A DNA stretch of 56,059 nt, from the NCBI GenBank assembly GCA_934456295.1, contig CAKSHB010000006.1, positions 1-56,059 on the forward strand, given 5' to 3'. Origin of the DNA: an uncultured Clostridia bacterium (GTDB lineage Bacteria; Bacillota; Clostridia; UBA1381; UMGS1253). Below are positions 22,622 through 31,076 of the stretch, piece by piece (within the stretch, counting starts at the first letter, position 1; each line of letters begins with the position of its first letter). The notes under the pieces are model-generated. The model was not told the origin of the DNA, searched no databases, and saw only the letters and a list, made by a program, of their open reading frames with translations. A program made the translations under genes and the position numbers.

Positions 22622-24187
22622 ATGAAAATAACTAAAATTACAGCGCTTGTTGTCGCACTGACAATGCTCGGCGCAATGCTTACGGGCTGCGGCGGTTCAG
22701 GCACATCGGGCGATATTAATGAAAGCGTTGCAAATCTTGAGGGGTATCTTGCTTCGGCAGAGCCGCTCGAAATGACAATACATATGCATTATTTTAACAA
22801 TTATGTATTTGATGATGATGCAAGAATTTACAAAGAGGCAGCAAAGGAAACAAACATAACGCTGCACGGTACGGCATCAAAAGCAAGCTCGGATTCAAAC
22901 CAGTCGTTTAATACAATGCTGGTTGAGTCAACATTGCCCGACATCATTCACGGCAATGCGACAAACACAAACAAAGCCGGTATGGAGGGAGCAATGATTC
23001 CTCTTGAGGATTTAATTCCGAAGTTTGCGCCGCACATTGATGAATATTTTAAACAGCATCCGGAGTACTATAAGGGAAGCTTTGCTGCGGACGGACATTT
23101 GTACTACATTCCGTGCATATATGAGCCGGGTCCGGCAATGGGCTGGTTCATTCGTCAGGATTGGCTCGACAAGCTTAACCTGTCAGCGCCGAAAACGGTC
23201 AGCGAATATCATGATGTGCTGAAGGCATTCCGTGACAAAGACCCGAACGGAAACGGCATAAAGGACGAAATTCCGTATTTTGACAGACATAAGAGCCCGA
23301 TAAACCTTCTCAGTCTGTTTGGCGTATCGAAAAACAACTACGATGTTGACAGCAATAATAAGATATATATGCCGAGAATGACGGTGGAATATAAAAACGC
23401 AGTTAAAGAGCTTTCAAAGTGGTATGCGGAGGGTTTGATTGACCCCGAGATATATTCGCGCGGCGGCACATCAAGAGAGCAGCTCTTCGGCGGTAACATG
23501 GGCGGCGCTGTTCATGACTGGTTCAGCTCGTCGTTTGCGTTTAATAATTCGCTAAAGGAGTCGGTTCCGGGCTTTAAGCTTGTGGCTATCGATCCGCCGG
23601 CAGATATTAACGGCAAAGTGAGCAATTGCTCACCCCGTACAGAGCTTAACGGTAACGGCTGGGGTATTTCAAAGGACAATAAGCATATTGCAGAAACAAT
23701 GAAATATTTTGATTTCTGGTTTACCGAAAAGGGCAGAATACTTAATAACTACGGTGTTGAGGGTATTGATTACAACATAGTAAACGGTGAGCCCGAGTAT
23801 TCGGAGCAGGCAAAGGCATATGAAGGCGGTATACCGGCTTATATGACAACCTTCGGAAGCAGAGAAATCGGTATTCCGACAATGCAGTCGGCTGAAATTA
23901 AGGGCATGAGCAAAGAAGCTGCCGATAGCTTTAAGATGTATGTTGACAAAGGCTATACAATCAAAGCATTCCCCAGACTTGCTCAGACGGAGGAAGAAAC
24001 CAGAATTATCAGAGATAAGGGAGCTGCGATTGAAACATATATCGAAGAGTGTGCACAGTCTTGGGTTATGGGCAACAGAGATGTAGAAGCCGATTGGGAC
24101 GAATATATCAGCAAGCTCAAAGAGATGGGTGCAGATGAAGTTATTGCGGCTTATCAGAGTGCATACGACAGATACCTTAAAAACTGA
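22622..24187 (+). CDS. ABC-type sugar solute-binding lipoprotein, divergent third paralogue
   Basis: 521 residues, clearly related to the two upstream genes but more distant (roughly 55-60% by eye). Signal peptide with lipobox LTGC and Cys23. Shared blocks: ASAEPLEMTIHMHYFNNYVFDDD, NITLHGTASKASSDSNQSFNTML, AMGWFIRQDWLDKLNL and DPNGNGIKDEIPYFDRHK. The N-terminal membrane anchor sequence is unrelated to that of copies 1 and 2. AAGGAGAG lies 11 nt before ATG 22622. It ends at a strong terminator at 24328-24369. Together the three genes form an orphan binding-protein cluster without permeases; they could feed one transporter encoded elsewhere, with different ligand preferences. That is inference. 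Confidence 0.9.
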   Translation: MKITKITALVVALTMLGAMLTGCGGSGTSGDINESVANLEGYLASAEPLEMTIHMHYFNNYVFDDDARIYKEAAKETNITLHGTASKASSDSNQSFNTMLVESTLPDIIHGNATNTNKAGMEGAMIPLEDLIPKFAPHIDEYFKQHPEYYKGSFAADGHLYYIPCIYEPGPAMGWFIRQDWLDKLNLSAPKTVSEYHDVLKAFRDKDPNGNGIKDEIPYFDRHKSPINLLSLFGVSKNNYDVDSNNKIYMPRMTVEYKNAVKELSKWYAEGLIDPEIYSRGGTSREQLFGGNMGGAVHDWFSSSFAFNNSLKESVPGFKLVAIDPPADINGKVSNCSPRTELNGNGWGISKDNKHIAETMKYFDFWFTEKGRILNNYGVEGIDYNIVNGEPEYSEQAKAYEGGIPAYMTTFGSREIGIPTMQSAEIKGMSKEAADSFKMYVDKGYTIKAFPRLAQTEEETRIIRDKGAAIETYIEECAQSWVMGNRDVEADWDEYISKLKEMGADEVIAAYQSAYDRYLKN

Positions 24188-24327
24188 TTAACTATTGAGT
24201 TATAAAAATTTTTGCCGATGCAGCATATGTTGTATGAAAAAATAGAGTCAATTGTTGGAGATTTTATTGAGGCAGAAATTCCGTAGAATAAGGCTTTTTG
24301 TAATTAAACTGATGCGAACAAAAAATA

Positions 24328-24369
24328 AATCCGTTCGTTGCTTTTACAGGCAACGGGCGGATTTTTTTT
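24328..24369 (+). terminator. Strong terminator after the lipoprotein cluster
   Basis: AATCCGTTCGTTGC pairs fully (two G-U) with GCAACGGGCGGATT around an 8-nt loop, followed by eight T. It closes the lipoprotein region. The rest of 24188-24474 has no gene. Confidence 0.92.
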
Positions 24370-24381
24370 GAAAGTTATATT

Positions 24382-24430
24382 AAAAGCTGTGCGGGAAAAC
24401 GGCATAACGAGCCAAACTCACACAGCTTTA
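24382..24430 (-). terminator. Possible terminator of galE
   Basis: On the minus strand AAAGCTGTG (24430-24422 region) pairs with CACAGCTTTT (24391-24382) around a long loop and runs into TTTTAATATAAC. It lies 45 nt past the galE stop. The long loop makes it a moderate call. Confidence 0.5.
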
Positions 24431-24474
24431 TTAATTTTTTGCAGGATTTATTTTTTAATAATGCGTTTTACGGA

Positions 24475-25491
24475 TTAGTCGTCATATCCGTTCGGATTGT
24501 TTTTCTGCCAGTTCCACGAATCGCGGCACATGTCAACAACGCTTTTCTTTGCAAACCAGCCAAGCTCGTTTTTAGCTTTTGTCGGGTCGGCATAGCAAAC
24601 AACGACATCGCCGGGGCGGCGCGGAGCAAATTTATAGTTTATTTTGAGGTTGTTTGCCTCTTCAAAAGCATTGACCAAATCAAGCACGCTGTAGCCTACG
24701 CCTGTGCCGAGATTATGTATCATAACACCCTTTACGGTGTTAAGCTTGTCAAGAGCTTTCAGATGACCCTCGGCAAGGTCTACGACATGGATATAATCAC
24801 GTACGCCTGTGCCGTCTTTTGTGGGGTAATCGTTTCCGAAAATGCTGAGTTCTTTAAGCTTGCCGAGAGCAACCTGCGTTATGTAAGGCATGAGGTTATT
24901 CGGGATACCCTTCGGATTTTCACCGATAAGTCCGCTTTCATGTGCACCGACGGGGTTAAAGTATCTGAGAAGCGATACCGACCACTCTTTGTCCGATGCT
25001 GCCAAATCGGTAAGAATTTGTTCAATCATGAGCTTTGTCTGACCGTACGGGCTGTTTGCCGATGTGGGCAAATCCTCCGTGAGCGGAACTTTGTCAGTCA
25101 TACCGTATACTGTTGCAGATGAGCTGAATACCATTTTTTTCACGCCGAACTCCTGCATAACCTCAAGCAGATAAACAGTTCCGGCTATGTTGTTTTCGTA
25201 ATATTTGAGCGGTTCCGCAACCGATTCGCCGACTGCTTTAAGTCCGGCAAAATGGATTACCGCATCGATTTTATGCTTTTTGAAAACGGAACGCATACCG
25301 TCTTTATCAAGAATATCACATTCATAAAAAGTCGCTCTTTTGCCTGTGATTTTTTCAACTCTGTCTATGGATTTCGGACTGCTGTTTGAAAGATTATCGA
25401 TTATAACGACATCATATCCGGCTTCGAGCAGCAGAACGCATGTGTGAGAGCCGATGTATCCGGCGCCGCCTGTAACAAGTATGGTTGACAT
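24475..25491 (-). CDS. galE: UDP-glucose 4-epimerase
   Basis: A 338-residue extended short-chain dehydrogenase that interconverts UDP-galactose and UDP-glucose using bound NAD+. NAD motif GGAGYIG at 8-14; catalytic Ser124 and Tyr149-x3-Lys153 in SSSATVYG and SPYGQTKLM; family blocks VIHFAGLKAVGES, RYFNPVGAHESG, GTGVRDYIHVVDLAEGH and NLGTGVGYSVLDL. ATG 25491 is preferred over the upstream in-frame start because GGGAGG lies 6 nt before it. It serves galactose use (Leloir pathway) or UDP-galactose supply for surface glycans. Its promoter and a leader hairpin are at 25529-25594. It is convergent with the lipoprotein genes. Confidence 0.95.
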   Translation of the reverse strand: MSTILVTGGAGYIGSHTCVLLLEAGYDVVIIDNLSNSSPKSIDRVEKITGKRATFYECDILDKDGMRSVFKKHKIDAVIHFAGLKAVGESVAEPLKYYENNIAGTVYLLEVMQEFGVKKMVFSSSATVYGMTDKVPLTEDLPTSANSPYGQTKLMIEQILTDLAASDKEWSVSLLRYFNPVGAHESGLIGENPKGIPNNLMPYITQVALGKLKELSIFGNDYPTKDGTGVRDYIHVVDLAEGHLKALDKLNTVKGVMIHNLGTGVGYSVLDLVNAFEEANNLKINYKFAPRRPGDVVVCYADPTKAKNELGWFAKKSVVDMCRDSWNWQKNNPNGYDD

Positions 25492-25528
25492 ATTATTACC
25501 TCCCAAAAATTAAAATACGCTTTATGTA

Positions 25529-25555
25529 TAATCCGCTGCATTGCGCAACGGATTA
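25529..25555 (-). other. Stable hairpin in the galE leader
   Basis: On the minus strand TAATCCGTTGC pairs with GCAGCGGATTA (11 bp, one G-U) around a GCAAT loop. It lies between the galE promoter and ribosome site, with no T-run after it, so it is more likely a leader structure than a terminator. Confidence 0.5.
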
Positions 25556-25565
25556 ATTCCTATAT

Positions 25566-25594
25566 ATTATAATCTTTTTTTATGAGAATATCAA
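25566..25594 (-). promoter_or_regulatory. Promoter for galE
   Basis: Minus strand: TTGATA (25594-25589), 17-bp spacer, perfect TATAAT (25571-25566). Leader about 65 nt, containing the hairpin at 25529-25555. Confidence 0.75.
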
Positions 25595-25612
25595 TATATT
25601 TTACAAAAAACG

Positions 25613-26971
25613 TTATATATTTTCTTTAATCCATTTAAACCGGTTTACTTTTATCACGGCTACAAAGCATTTTAAAATCTGGTCGGATTTCAGGCACATA
25701 AATACAATTACCGGTGACAGGTTAAACACATATGCGCATATTGCCGAAGAGGGGAGAACAATTCCCCACATAAATATAAGGTCATTTATCAGAACGAACT
25801 TTGTGTCGCCGCCGCCGCGCACAATTCCCGTGAGTGCGGACATCTGATATGATGTTCCGACAACGGTTACCGACAGTATTGTCATAAATTGCAGCGTCAG
25901 CGAGCGTGCCTCGTCGGTCAGCGTGTAAAAGTTTATTATTATATCTTTAAATATAAACAGCATTGTGCCTGTAAATATGCCTATAATAAGGAAAAGCATT
26001 TGCATTGTTACGGCATAGCTTTTTACAAGGTTTTTGCTGCCTTCGCCTATTGTTTTGCTGATTTGTACGCCGGAGGCGCTTGCGGAACCGTAGGTTATAA
26101 CGGATAAAACCTGGAATACGGTTGTGGCTATGCTGTTTGCGGCTATTGCCTGTGCTCCCATATGACCGAGAATTGCCGTTTGCACCGACATCGCAAGTCC
26201 CCATATTGCATTTGATATAAGAACGGGTGAACCGACTTTTACATAGCTTTTGAATATCGCATCTTTGAAGTGGTGCAGCGTGAAGAAATCGCGAAGTCTG
26301 AGGTGTACTTTTTTATCGATAAAAGACACATAAAAAATCATAATCGCGGTTTCGGTTATACGGCTTATAAGCGTTGCTATTGCCGCACCGCGCACACCAA
26401 GGCACGGCGTGCCGAAATTTCCGTATATGAGAATGTAGTTTAAGCATACGTTTATGCACAATGTCGAAAGTGACACAATAAAGCCTATTCTGACGCTCTC
26501 AACACTGCGCATTGTTGCGATAAGTACATTTGTTGCGGCAAAGAACAGGTATGAAAAGCAGATTATGCCGAGATATTTCATGCCTTCGCCTATGACTGCC
26601 TCATCATTTGAAAAAAGAGAAAGGAGCCAATGCGGCGCCAGAATGGCTGTGCACATCATTGCGCCTGCTATAATGAGCGCAAAAAACATTGCCATACCTG
26701 ACAGACGGCGGATTGGGGCGGTTTCTTTTCTGCCCCAGCTGCGTGCGCCCAAAAGAACAACACCTTCGCTTACGCCCATAATGAGCATTTGCAGGAGATA
26801 CTGTATTTGGTTCACGAGCGCCGAGCCCGAGAGCGCGTTCTGGGAATATGCGCCGAGCATTATGTTGTCGGCAAGGTTTACGCCAAAAACAATTACGTTT
26901 TGCAGCGCAATCGTAAGCGTCAGACGAAAAAAAACTTTATAAAACATGCTGTCACGCACAAAAAGCTTCAT
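25613..26971 (-). CDS. MATE family multidrug/metabolite exporter (first)
   Basis: A 452-residue membrane protein with about twelve helices in two bundles. The N-terminal VNLADNIMLGAYSQNALSGSALVNQIQYLLQMLIMGVSEG is the typical MATE helix 1-2 region (V-D/N-x-x-x-x-G), and the second bundle repeats it (AILGHMGAQAIAANSIATTVFQ). MATE proteins expel drugs or metabolites using Na+ or H+ gradients. GGAGA lies 6 nt before ATG 26971. It is upstream of galE on the same strand but galE has its own promoter. The substrate is unknown. A second, dissimilar MATE gene lies at 36571. Confidence 0.9.
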   Translation of the reverse strand: MKLFVRDSMFYKVFFRLTLTIALQNVIVFGVNLADNIMLGAYSQNALSGSALVNQIQYLLQMLIMGVSEGVVLLGARSWGRKETAPIRRLSGMAMFFALIIAGAMMCTAILAPHWLLSLFSNDEAVIGEGMKYLGIICFSYLFFAATNVLIATMRSVESVRIGFIVSLSTLCINVCLNYILIYGNFGTPCLGVRGAAIATLISRITETAIMIFYVSFIDKKVHLRLRDFFTLHHFKDAIFKSYVKVGSPVLISNAIWGLAMSVQTAILGHMGAQAIAANSIATTVFQVLSVITYGSASASGVQISKTIGEGSKNLVKSYAVTMQMLFLIIGIFTGTMLFIFKDIIINFYTLTDEARSLTLQFMTILSVTVVGTSYQMSALTGIVRGGGDTKFVLINDLIFMWGIVLPSSAICAYVFNLSPVIVFMCLKSDQILKCFVAVIKVNRFKWIKENI

Positions 26972-26992
26972 AAAAAATCTCCATTCCGCATA

Positions 26993-27021
26993 AATTTAAT
27001 ATAAAATATATTTTACAACAA
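26993..27021 (-). promoter_or_regulatory. Candidate promoter for the first MATE gene
   Basis: Minus strand: TTGTTG (27021-27016), 17-bp spacer, TAAATT (26998-26993), 22 nt before the ATG. The region is very AT-rich, so a match by chance is possible. Confidence 0.4.
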
Positions 27022-27141
27022 AAAATACAAAAAAGCCATAGAAAATAGAAATAAAAGCGTAAAAAAACAAAATAAACAGGTAATTGCGCGGCGAAAAAGC
27101 TGTGTTTTTTTACAACAGGAACAAAAAACAGTTGCAAAAAC

Positions 27142-27171
27142 TTTACAAATAGTGTATACTGTCATTATAAT
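27142..27171 (+). promoter_or_regulatory. Promoter for fapR and the fatty-acid genes
   Basis: TTTACA (27142-27147), 18-bp spacer, perfect TATAAT (27166-27171). The -10 touches TATCACC at 27171-27177, and a palindrome follows at 27184-27198. Confidence 0.7.
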
Positions 27172-27198
27172 ATCACCAAAACATATTACCAGGTGATA
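27171..27198. promoter_or_regulatory. FapR-like operator over the fapR promoter
   Basis: TATTACC-A-GGTGATA (27184-27198) is a near-perfect inverted repeat whose ACC-x-GGT centre resembles the Bacillus FapR box as remembered (a 17-bp palindrome with an ACC/GGT centre). A third half-site, TATCACC at 27171-27177, is an exact mirror of GGTGATA. The site lies between the -10 and the ribosome site, fitting autorepression relieved by malonyl-CoA. Confidence 0.6.
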
Positions 27199-27213
27199 AA
27201 AAGGAGAGAGCGT

Positions 27214-27771
27214 ATGGCTCAGAGAAGTGTGAAAAAGAGGCGCCAGCAGGAGCTTATGGCAAAACTTGAGGATAATCCTTTTCTTACAGATGAGGAGCTT
27301 GCCAAAATTTTTTCGGTCAGTGTTCCCACAATTCGGTTTGACAGGGCTCAGCTTGGGGTAAAAGAATACAGGGAGCGGATTAAAAACGTTGCGATTACTG
27401 CAAACACCCATGCGCACGAGTTTCCCATAAACAACCCCATGGGTGAGCTTTTGGATTTAAACCTGTTTAAAGACGGACTTTCCGTATTTACGCCCGACAG
27501 TTCGATGACCTTTGATGACAGCGAGGTTGTCCGTGGCTGTTTCATATACTCGTTTGCCGAGATGCTTGCAACAACTGTTATAGACGCAAAGACTGCGCTT
27601 GTCGATGTGGCAAATATTAAGTACAAACGGCCCGTGCTTGCCGGAAGCAAGCTTGTAGCAAAATCGGAGGTTGTGCGGCGCAGAAACAACGAGTATGTCG
27701 TATGGGTGAAAATTAAGGCAAATCTTACGGAGGTATTCCGCAGCAAATTTATATTATCGGTAATAGATTAA
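27214..27771 (+). CDS. fapR: Fatty acid and phospholipid synthesis repressor FapR
   Basis: A 185-residue regulator. Residues about 5-60 form a DeoR-like helix-turn-helix (KKRRQQELMAKLEDNPFLTDEELAKIFSVSVPTIRFDRAQLG), followed by a linker helix (VKEYRERIKNVA) and a hotdog-fold effector domain from about 85 (VRGCFIYSFAEMLATTVIDAKTALVDVANIKYKRPV). In Bacillus and Staphylococcus FapR represses fab and plsX genes until malonyl-CoA binds the hotdog domain. ATG 27214 is preferred over the in-frame GTG at 27193, since AAGGAGAG lies between them. It heads the cluster with plsX, as in Bacillus, and its promoter carries a matching palindrome. Confidence 0.93.
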   Translation: MAQRSVKKRRQQELMAKLEDNPFLTDEELAKIFSVSVPTIRFDRAQLGVKEYRERIKNVAITANTHAHEFPINNPMGELLDLNLFKDGLSVFTPDSSMTFDDSEVVRGCFIYSFAEMLATTVIDAKTALVDVANIKYKRPVLAGSKLVAKSEVVRRRNNEYVVWVKIKANLTEVFRSKFILSVID

Positions 27772-27894
27772 TGCAGGCGCTGTCAGGCGGAGGTTTTTTG
27801 GTTTGACAGTGAAAAGGCAGCGTTAAAATAACAAGGCGGAATGCTGATATGAAAGCGCTTTTCGTGTCAGCCACCGGCGGAGGGAAGATTTTTT

Positions 27895-28911
27895 ATGAAA
27901 ATTATAGTTGATGCCATGGGCGGAGATTTTGCGCCTGCGCCGCAGGTTGAGGGCAGTGTACGTGCGGCGGAACAGCTCGGTGTTGAAATTGTGCTTGTCG
28001 GCGATGAAAATGCTGTGCGTGCAGAGCTTGACAAGCTCGGATACAGCGGTGACAGGATAAGCATACGCGCGGCAAGCGAGGTTATAACAAATGATGATGA
28101 ACCGGCAAAGGCGCTCAGAAGAAAGAAGGACTCGTCTATTGTTGTGGCGGCAAATATGCTGAAAAACGGCGAGGGCGACGGACTTGTTTCAACAGGCGCT
28201 ACGGGCGGCGTGCTTGCGGCGGGATTGCTTATTGTGGGCAGAATTGACGGTGTGATAAGACCTGCGCTTGCGCCTGTGATACCGACAGATAAAGGACCTG
28301 CGCTTTTGCTTGATGCAGGAGCAAATGCGGACTGCAAAGCATCAAATCTGGTGCAGTTCGGTATTATGGGAAGTGTTTATGCAAACAAAGTTCTGGACAA
28401 GCAGAATGCGCGTGTTGCAATTGTTAATATAGGCGCCGAGGAGCATAAGGGCAATGAGATGACACGTGAGGCGTATAATGCTTTAAAAAATGCACCGATT
28501 AATTTTACGGGCAACGTTGAAGGCAGAGAAATTATGGACGGGGTATGCGATGTAATCGTGTGCGACGGTTTTGTGGGCAATGTTATTTTAAAGCTTATTG
28601 AGGGCTTGTCATCAACGCTTCTGCGAAATATAAAAGCGCTGTTTATGAAAAATTTTCTCACAAAGCTCAGTGCGCTTGCCATGAAGGGTGCATTTAAGGA
28701 ATTTAAAAAGAAAATGGATTACACGGAGTATGGCGGGGCGCTGCTTCTGGGACTTAAACACCCCGTTGTGAAGGGACATGGCTCATCTGACGCAAAAGCT
28801 GTATTTTCTGCGATAAACCAGGCGGTAAAGTTTGTGTCATCGGGAGTTGTGGATGAGATAAAGCGCGATTTGGATAAAATGAATGAAAACACGGCTGAAA
28901 GCCGTAATTAA
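27895..28911 (+). CDS. plsX: Phosphate acyltransferase PlsX
   Basis: A 338-residue enzyme that converts acyl-ACP and phosphate to acyl-phosphate, the donor for PlsY in phosphatidic acid synthesis. Visible blocks: DAMGGDFAP at the N-terminus, ADGLVSTGATGGVLAAG-like GLVSTGATGGVLAAGLLIVGRI, LLDAGANADCKASNLVQFGIMGS, NIGAEEHKGN, NFTGNVEGREI and DVIVCDGFVGNVILKLIEG, plus the C-terminal YGGALLLGLKHPVVKGHGSSDAKAV. Length is typical. GGAGGG lies 9 nt before ATG. The 123-nt gap after fapR contains TTGACA (27803) and TAAAAT (27824) with a short 15-bp spacer, a weak possible promoter. Confidence 0.95.
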   Translation: MKIIVDAMGGDFAPAPQVEGSVRAAEQLGVEIVLVGDENAVRAELDKLGYSGDRISIRAASEVITNDDEPAKALRRKKDSSIVVAANMLKNGEGDGLVSTGATGGVLAAGLLIVGRIDGVIRPALAPVIPTDKGPALLLDAGANADCKASNLVQFGIMGSVYANKVLDKQNARVAIVNIGAEEHKGNEMTREAYNALKNAPINFTGNVEGREIMDGVCDVIVCDGFVGNVILKLIEGLSSTLLRNIKALFMKNFLTKLSALAMKGAFKEFKKKMDYTEYGGALLLGLKHPVVKGHGSSDAKAVFSAINQAVKFVSSGVVDEIKRDLDKMNENTAESRN

Positions 28912-28960
28912 AACTAATATAAATCGGAATATAAACCGGACAGAAAGGAAGTTCTATAAA

Positions 28961-29941
28961 ATGGCATTGAGAGCAAGCATAATCGGCGGAGGTTACTATG
29001 TGCCGGACAATGTACTTACAAACGCGGATTTGGAAAAAATGGTTGATACGTCGGACGAATGGATTGTGAGGCGTACGGGCATACATGAAAGAAGAATAGC
29101 CGATAAAGACATATATACGTCTGATATGGCGCTGATTGCGGCACAGAGAGCGCTTGAGAAAACGAATACCGACCCGCTCGATATTGAGCTTATACTTGTG
29201 GCGACATGCACGCCGGATATGTATACGCCGAACGTGTCGTGTATGTTGCAGGCGGCGCTTGGGGCAAAAAATGCGGCGGCTATGGATATAAGTTCGGCAT
29301 GCACCGGTTTTATATCTGCGCTGACTGTTGCGAGCCAGTTTGTCGAAACGGGTTATTATAAAAAAATACTTGTTGTAGGCTCGGAAAATCTTTCGAGAAT
29401 GACGGACTATAAGGACAGAAACACATGCATACTTTTCGGCGACGGAGCAGGTGCGTTTGTTATCGGAGCGAGCGAGGAGGACGGAGTTCTGGCAACAGAG
29501 GTGGGAGCTGACGGCGAGGGAGGAAAAAACCTCACAAGTCTTGCTTTCCGCGATGATGAAAACGAACTTGCAAAGAGAATTTCAAAAAATAAGCGCACAC
29601 TTTGGATGGACGGCAGCGAGGTTCTGAAATTTGCCGTACGCATGATGGCAAAAGCGACAAATGCGGTGCTTGAAAAGGCGGGACTTACGATAGATGATAT
29701 TGATATGATTGTGCCGCACCAGGCGAACATAAGAATTATTGACGGTGCGGTAAAAAGGCTCGGAATAGATAAAAGCAAGGTATTTGTAAACATAGAAAAA
29801 TACGGTAATATGTCGTCGGCATGCATACCGATTGCGCTGTGTGAGGCTATAAATGAGGGAAAAATCAAAAAAGGCGATACGGTTGTTTTGGTCGGCTTCG
29901 GCGGCGGTCTTACATGGGGCGCGGCAGTTATCAGAATGTAA
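28961..29941 (+). CDS. fabH: 3-oxoacyl-ACP synthase III
   Basis: A 326-residue condensing enzyme that starts fatty-acid chains by joining acetyl- or branched acyl-CoA to malonyl-ACP. The catalytic triad is Cys114 (SSACTGF), His253 (VPHQANIRI) and Asn283 (YGNMSSA). Other marks are TGIHERRIA, GDGAGAFVIGA and GFGGGLTWGA at the end. The frame extends to 28883, but ATG 28961 with AAAGGAAG upstream and the family start fix the N-terminus. It lies 49 nt behind plsX, probably in one transcript. Confidence 0.95.
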   Translation: MALRASIIGGGYYVPDNVLTNADLEKMVDTSDEWIVRRTGIHERRIADKDIYTSDMALIAAQRALEKTNTDPLDIELILVATCTPDMYTPNVSCMLQAALGAKNAAAMDISSACTGFISALTVASQFVETGYYKKILVVGSENLSRMTDYKDRNTCILFGDGAGAFVIGASEEDGVLATEVGADGEGGKNLTSLAFRDDENELAKRISKNKRTLWMDGSEVLKFAVRMMAKATNAVLEKAGLTIDDIDMIVPHQANIRIIDGAVKRLGIDKSKVFVNIEKYGNMSSACIPIALCEAINEGKIKKGDTVVLVGFGGGLTWGAAVIRM

Positions 29942-30040
29942 ACGGCACAGGCTGTAAAGACACGGCTTAAAAAGCATGGGTTAGGTATATGAAAGAACAG
30001 ACATTATCTAAAAATATATTATACGGGAGAAGGAACAGAT

Positions 30041-30979
30041 ATGAAAACTGAATTATGCGGTCTTTTGGGAATAAAATATCCTATAATACAGGGAGGCATG
30101 GCATGGGTTGCAACGGCGCCTCTTGCCGCCGCGGTGTCAAATGCCGGCGGTTTGGGTATTATTGCGGCAGGCAATGCGCCGGCTGATTATGTACGTGAGC
30201 AGGTTCGAGAGGCGAGAACGCTTACAGATAAGCCGTTCGGCGTAAATGTGATGCTTTTGTCGCCTTTTGTTGATGAGGTTATGAAGGTTTTGTGTGAGGA
30301 AAAGGTTGCCGTTGTCACAACGGGAGCAGGAAATCCGGGCAAATATATTCCGTCGCTGAAGGAAGCCGGAATAAAGGTTGTTCCTGTTGTGCCTTCGGTT
30401 ACGATTGCAAAAAAAATGGAGCGCGACGGAGCCGACGCGGTGATTGCGGAGGGAACCGAGTCGGGCGGACATATAGGCGAGCTTACGACGATGGCGCTTG
30501 TGCCGCAGGTTGTTGACGCGGTAAATATTCCGGTTATTGCCGCAGGAGGCATTGCGGACAGCCGCGGAGTTGCTGCGGCATTGGCGCTCGGAGCTGTCGG
30601 CGTACAGCTCGGAACGAGATTTTTGTGCTCGACGGAATGCACGGCACACATTAATTACAAAAATGCCGTTGCTGCGGCAAAGGACCGTGACGCAGTTGTT
30701 ACGGCAAGAAGTACGGGACACCCTGTGCGCGGTTTGAAAAACAAGCTTACACGCGGTTTTGACAAGCTCGAAAAAGAGGGCGCAAGCGTGGAGGAGCTTG
30801 AAAAATTCGGCACAGGCGCACTCAGAAACGCAGTTGTTGACGGCGATGTGCAGATGGGCGCACTTATGGCTGGTCAGTCGGCAGGGCTGGTATGCGACAT
30901 AAAGCCCTGTGCACAGATTATTGCCGATTTAATCGGCGGTCTTGACGCTGCTGTAAAGCATGTGACGGACGCGCTTTAA
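30041..30979 (+). CDS. fabK: Enoyl-ACP reductase II (FMN-dependent FabK)
   Basis: A 312-residue TIM-barrel flavoprotein of the nitronate monooxygenase fold. It reduces the enoyl-ACP double bond with NAD(P)H and FMN in the last step of each elongation cycle. Blocks: LLGIKYPIIQGGMAWVATAPLAAAVSNAGGLGIIAAGN at the start, AEGTESGGHIG with the active-site His, PVIAAGGIADSRGVAAALALGAVGVQLGTRFLC, and GQSAGLVCDIKPC at the end. The position among fab genes supports FabK over a nitronate monooxygenase. It would replace the triclosan-sensitive FabI, which is absent here. GAGAAGGAAC precedes ATG 30041. Confidence 0.93.
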   Translation: MKTELCGLLGIKYPIIQGGMAWVATAPLAAAVSNAGGLGIIAAGNAPADYVREQVREARTLTDKPFGVNVMLLSPFVDEVMKVLCEEKVAVVTTGAGNPGKYIPSLKEAGIKVVPVVPSVTIAKKMERDGADAVIAEGTESGGHIGELTTMALVPQVVDAVNIPVIAAGGIADSRGVAAALALGAVGVQLGTRFLCSTECTAHINYKNAVAAAKDRDAVVTARSTGHPVRGLKNKLTRGFDKLEKEGASVEELEKFGTGALRNAVVDGDVQMGALMAGQSAGLVCDIKPCAQIIADLIGGLDAAVKHVTDAL

Positions 30980-31005
30980 TACATTTTTTAGTATATTTTG
31001 CTTTA

Positions 31006-31027
31006 TTTATTTGATATTTATTTGATA
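31006..31027. repeat. Two perfect 11-bp tandem repeats upstream of fabD
   Basis: TTTATTTGATA occurs at 31006-31016 and at once again at 31017-31027, in an AT-rich gap of 97 nt before fabD. The spacing is about one helical turn, so a binding site is possible, but AT-rich slippage is equally likely. Confidence 0.5.
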
Positions 31028-31076
31028 TATTTTGTTTTAAGATTAACATGAGATTATTTTACGGGAGGTATCTGAT

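Noticed and set aside
27850..27864. CcpA-like cre word (TGAAAGCGCTTTTC) upstream of plsX
   Set aside because: The right half is off by one base from the symmetric cre consensus, and plsX is not a usual carbon-catabolite target. Kept only as a chance match.
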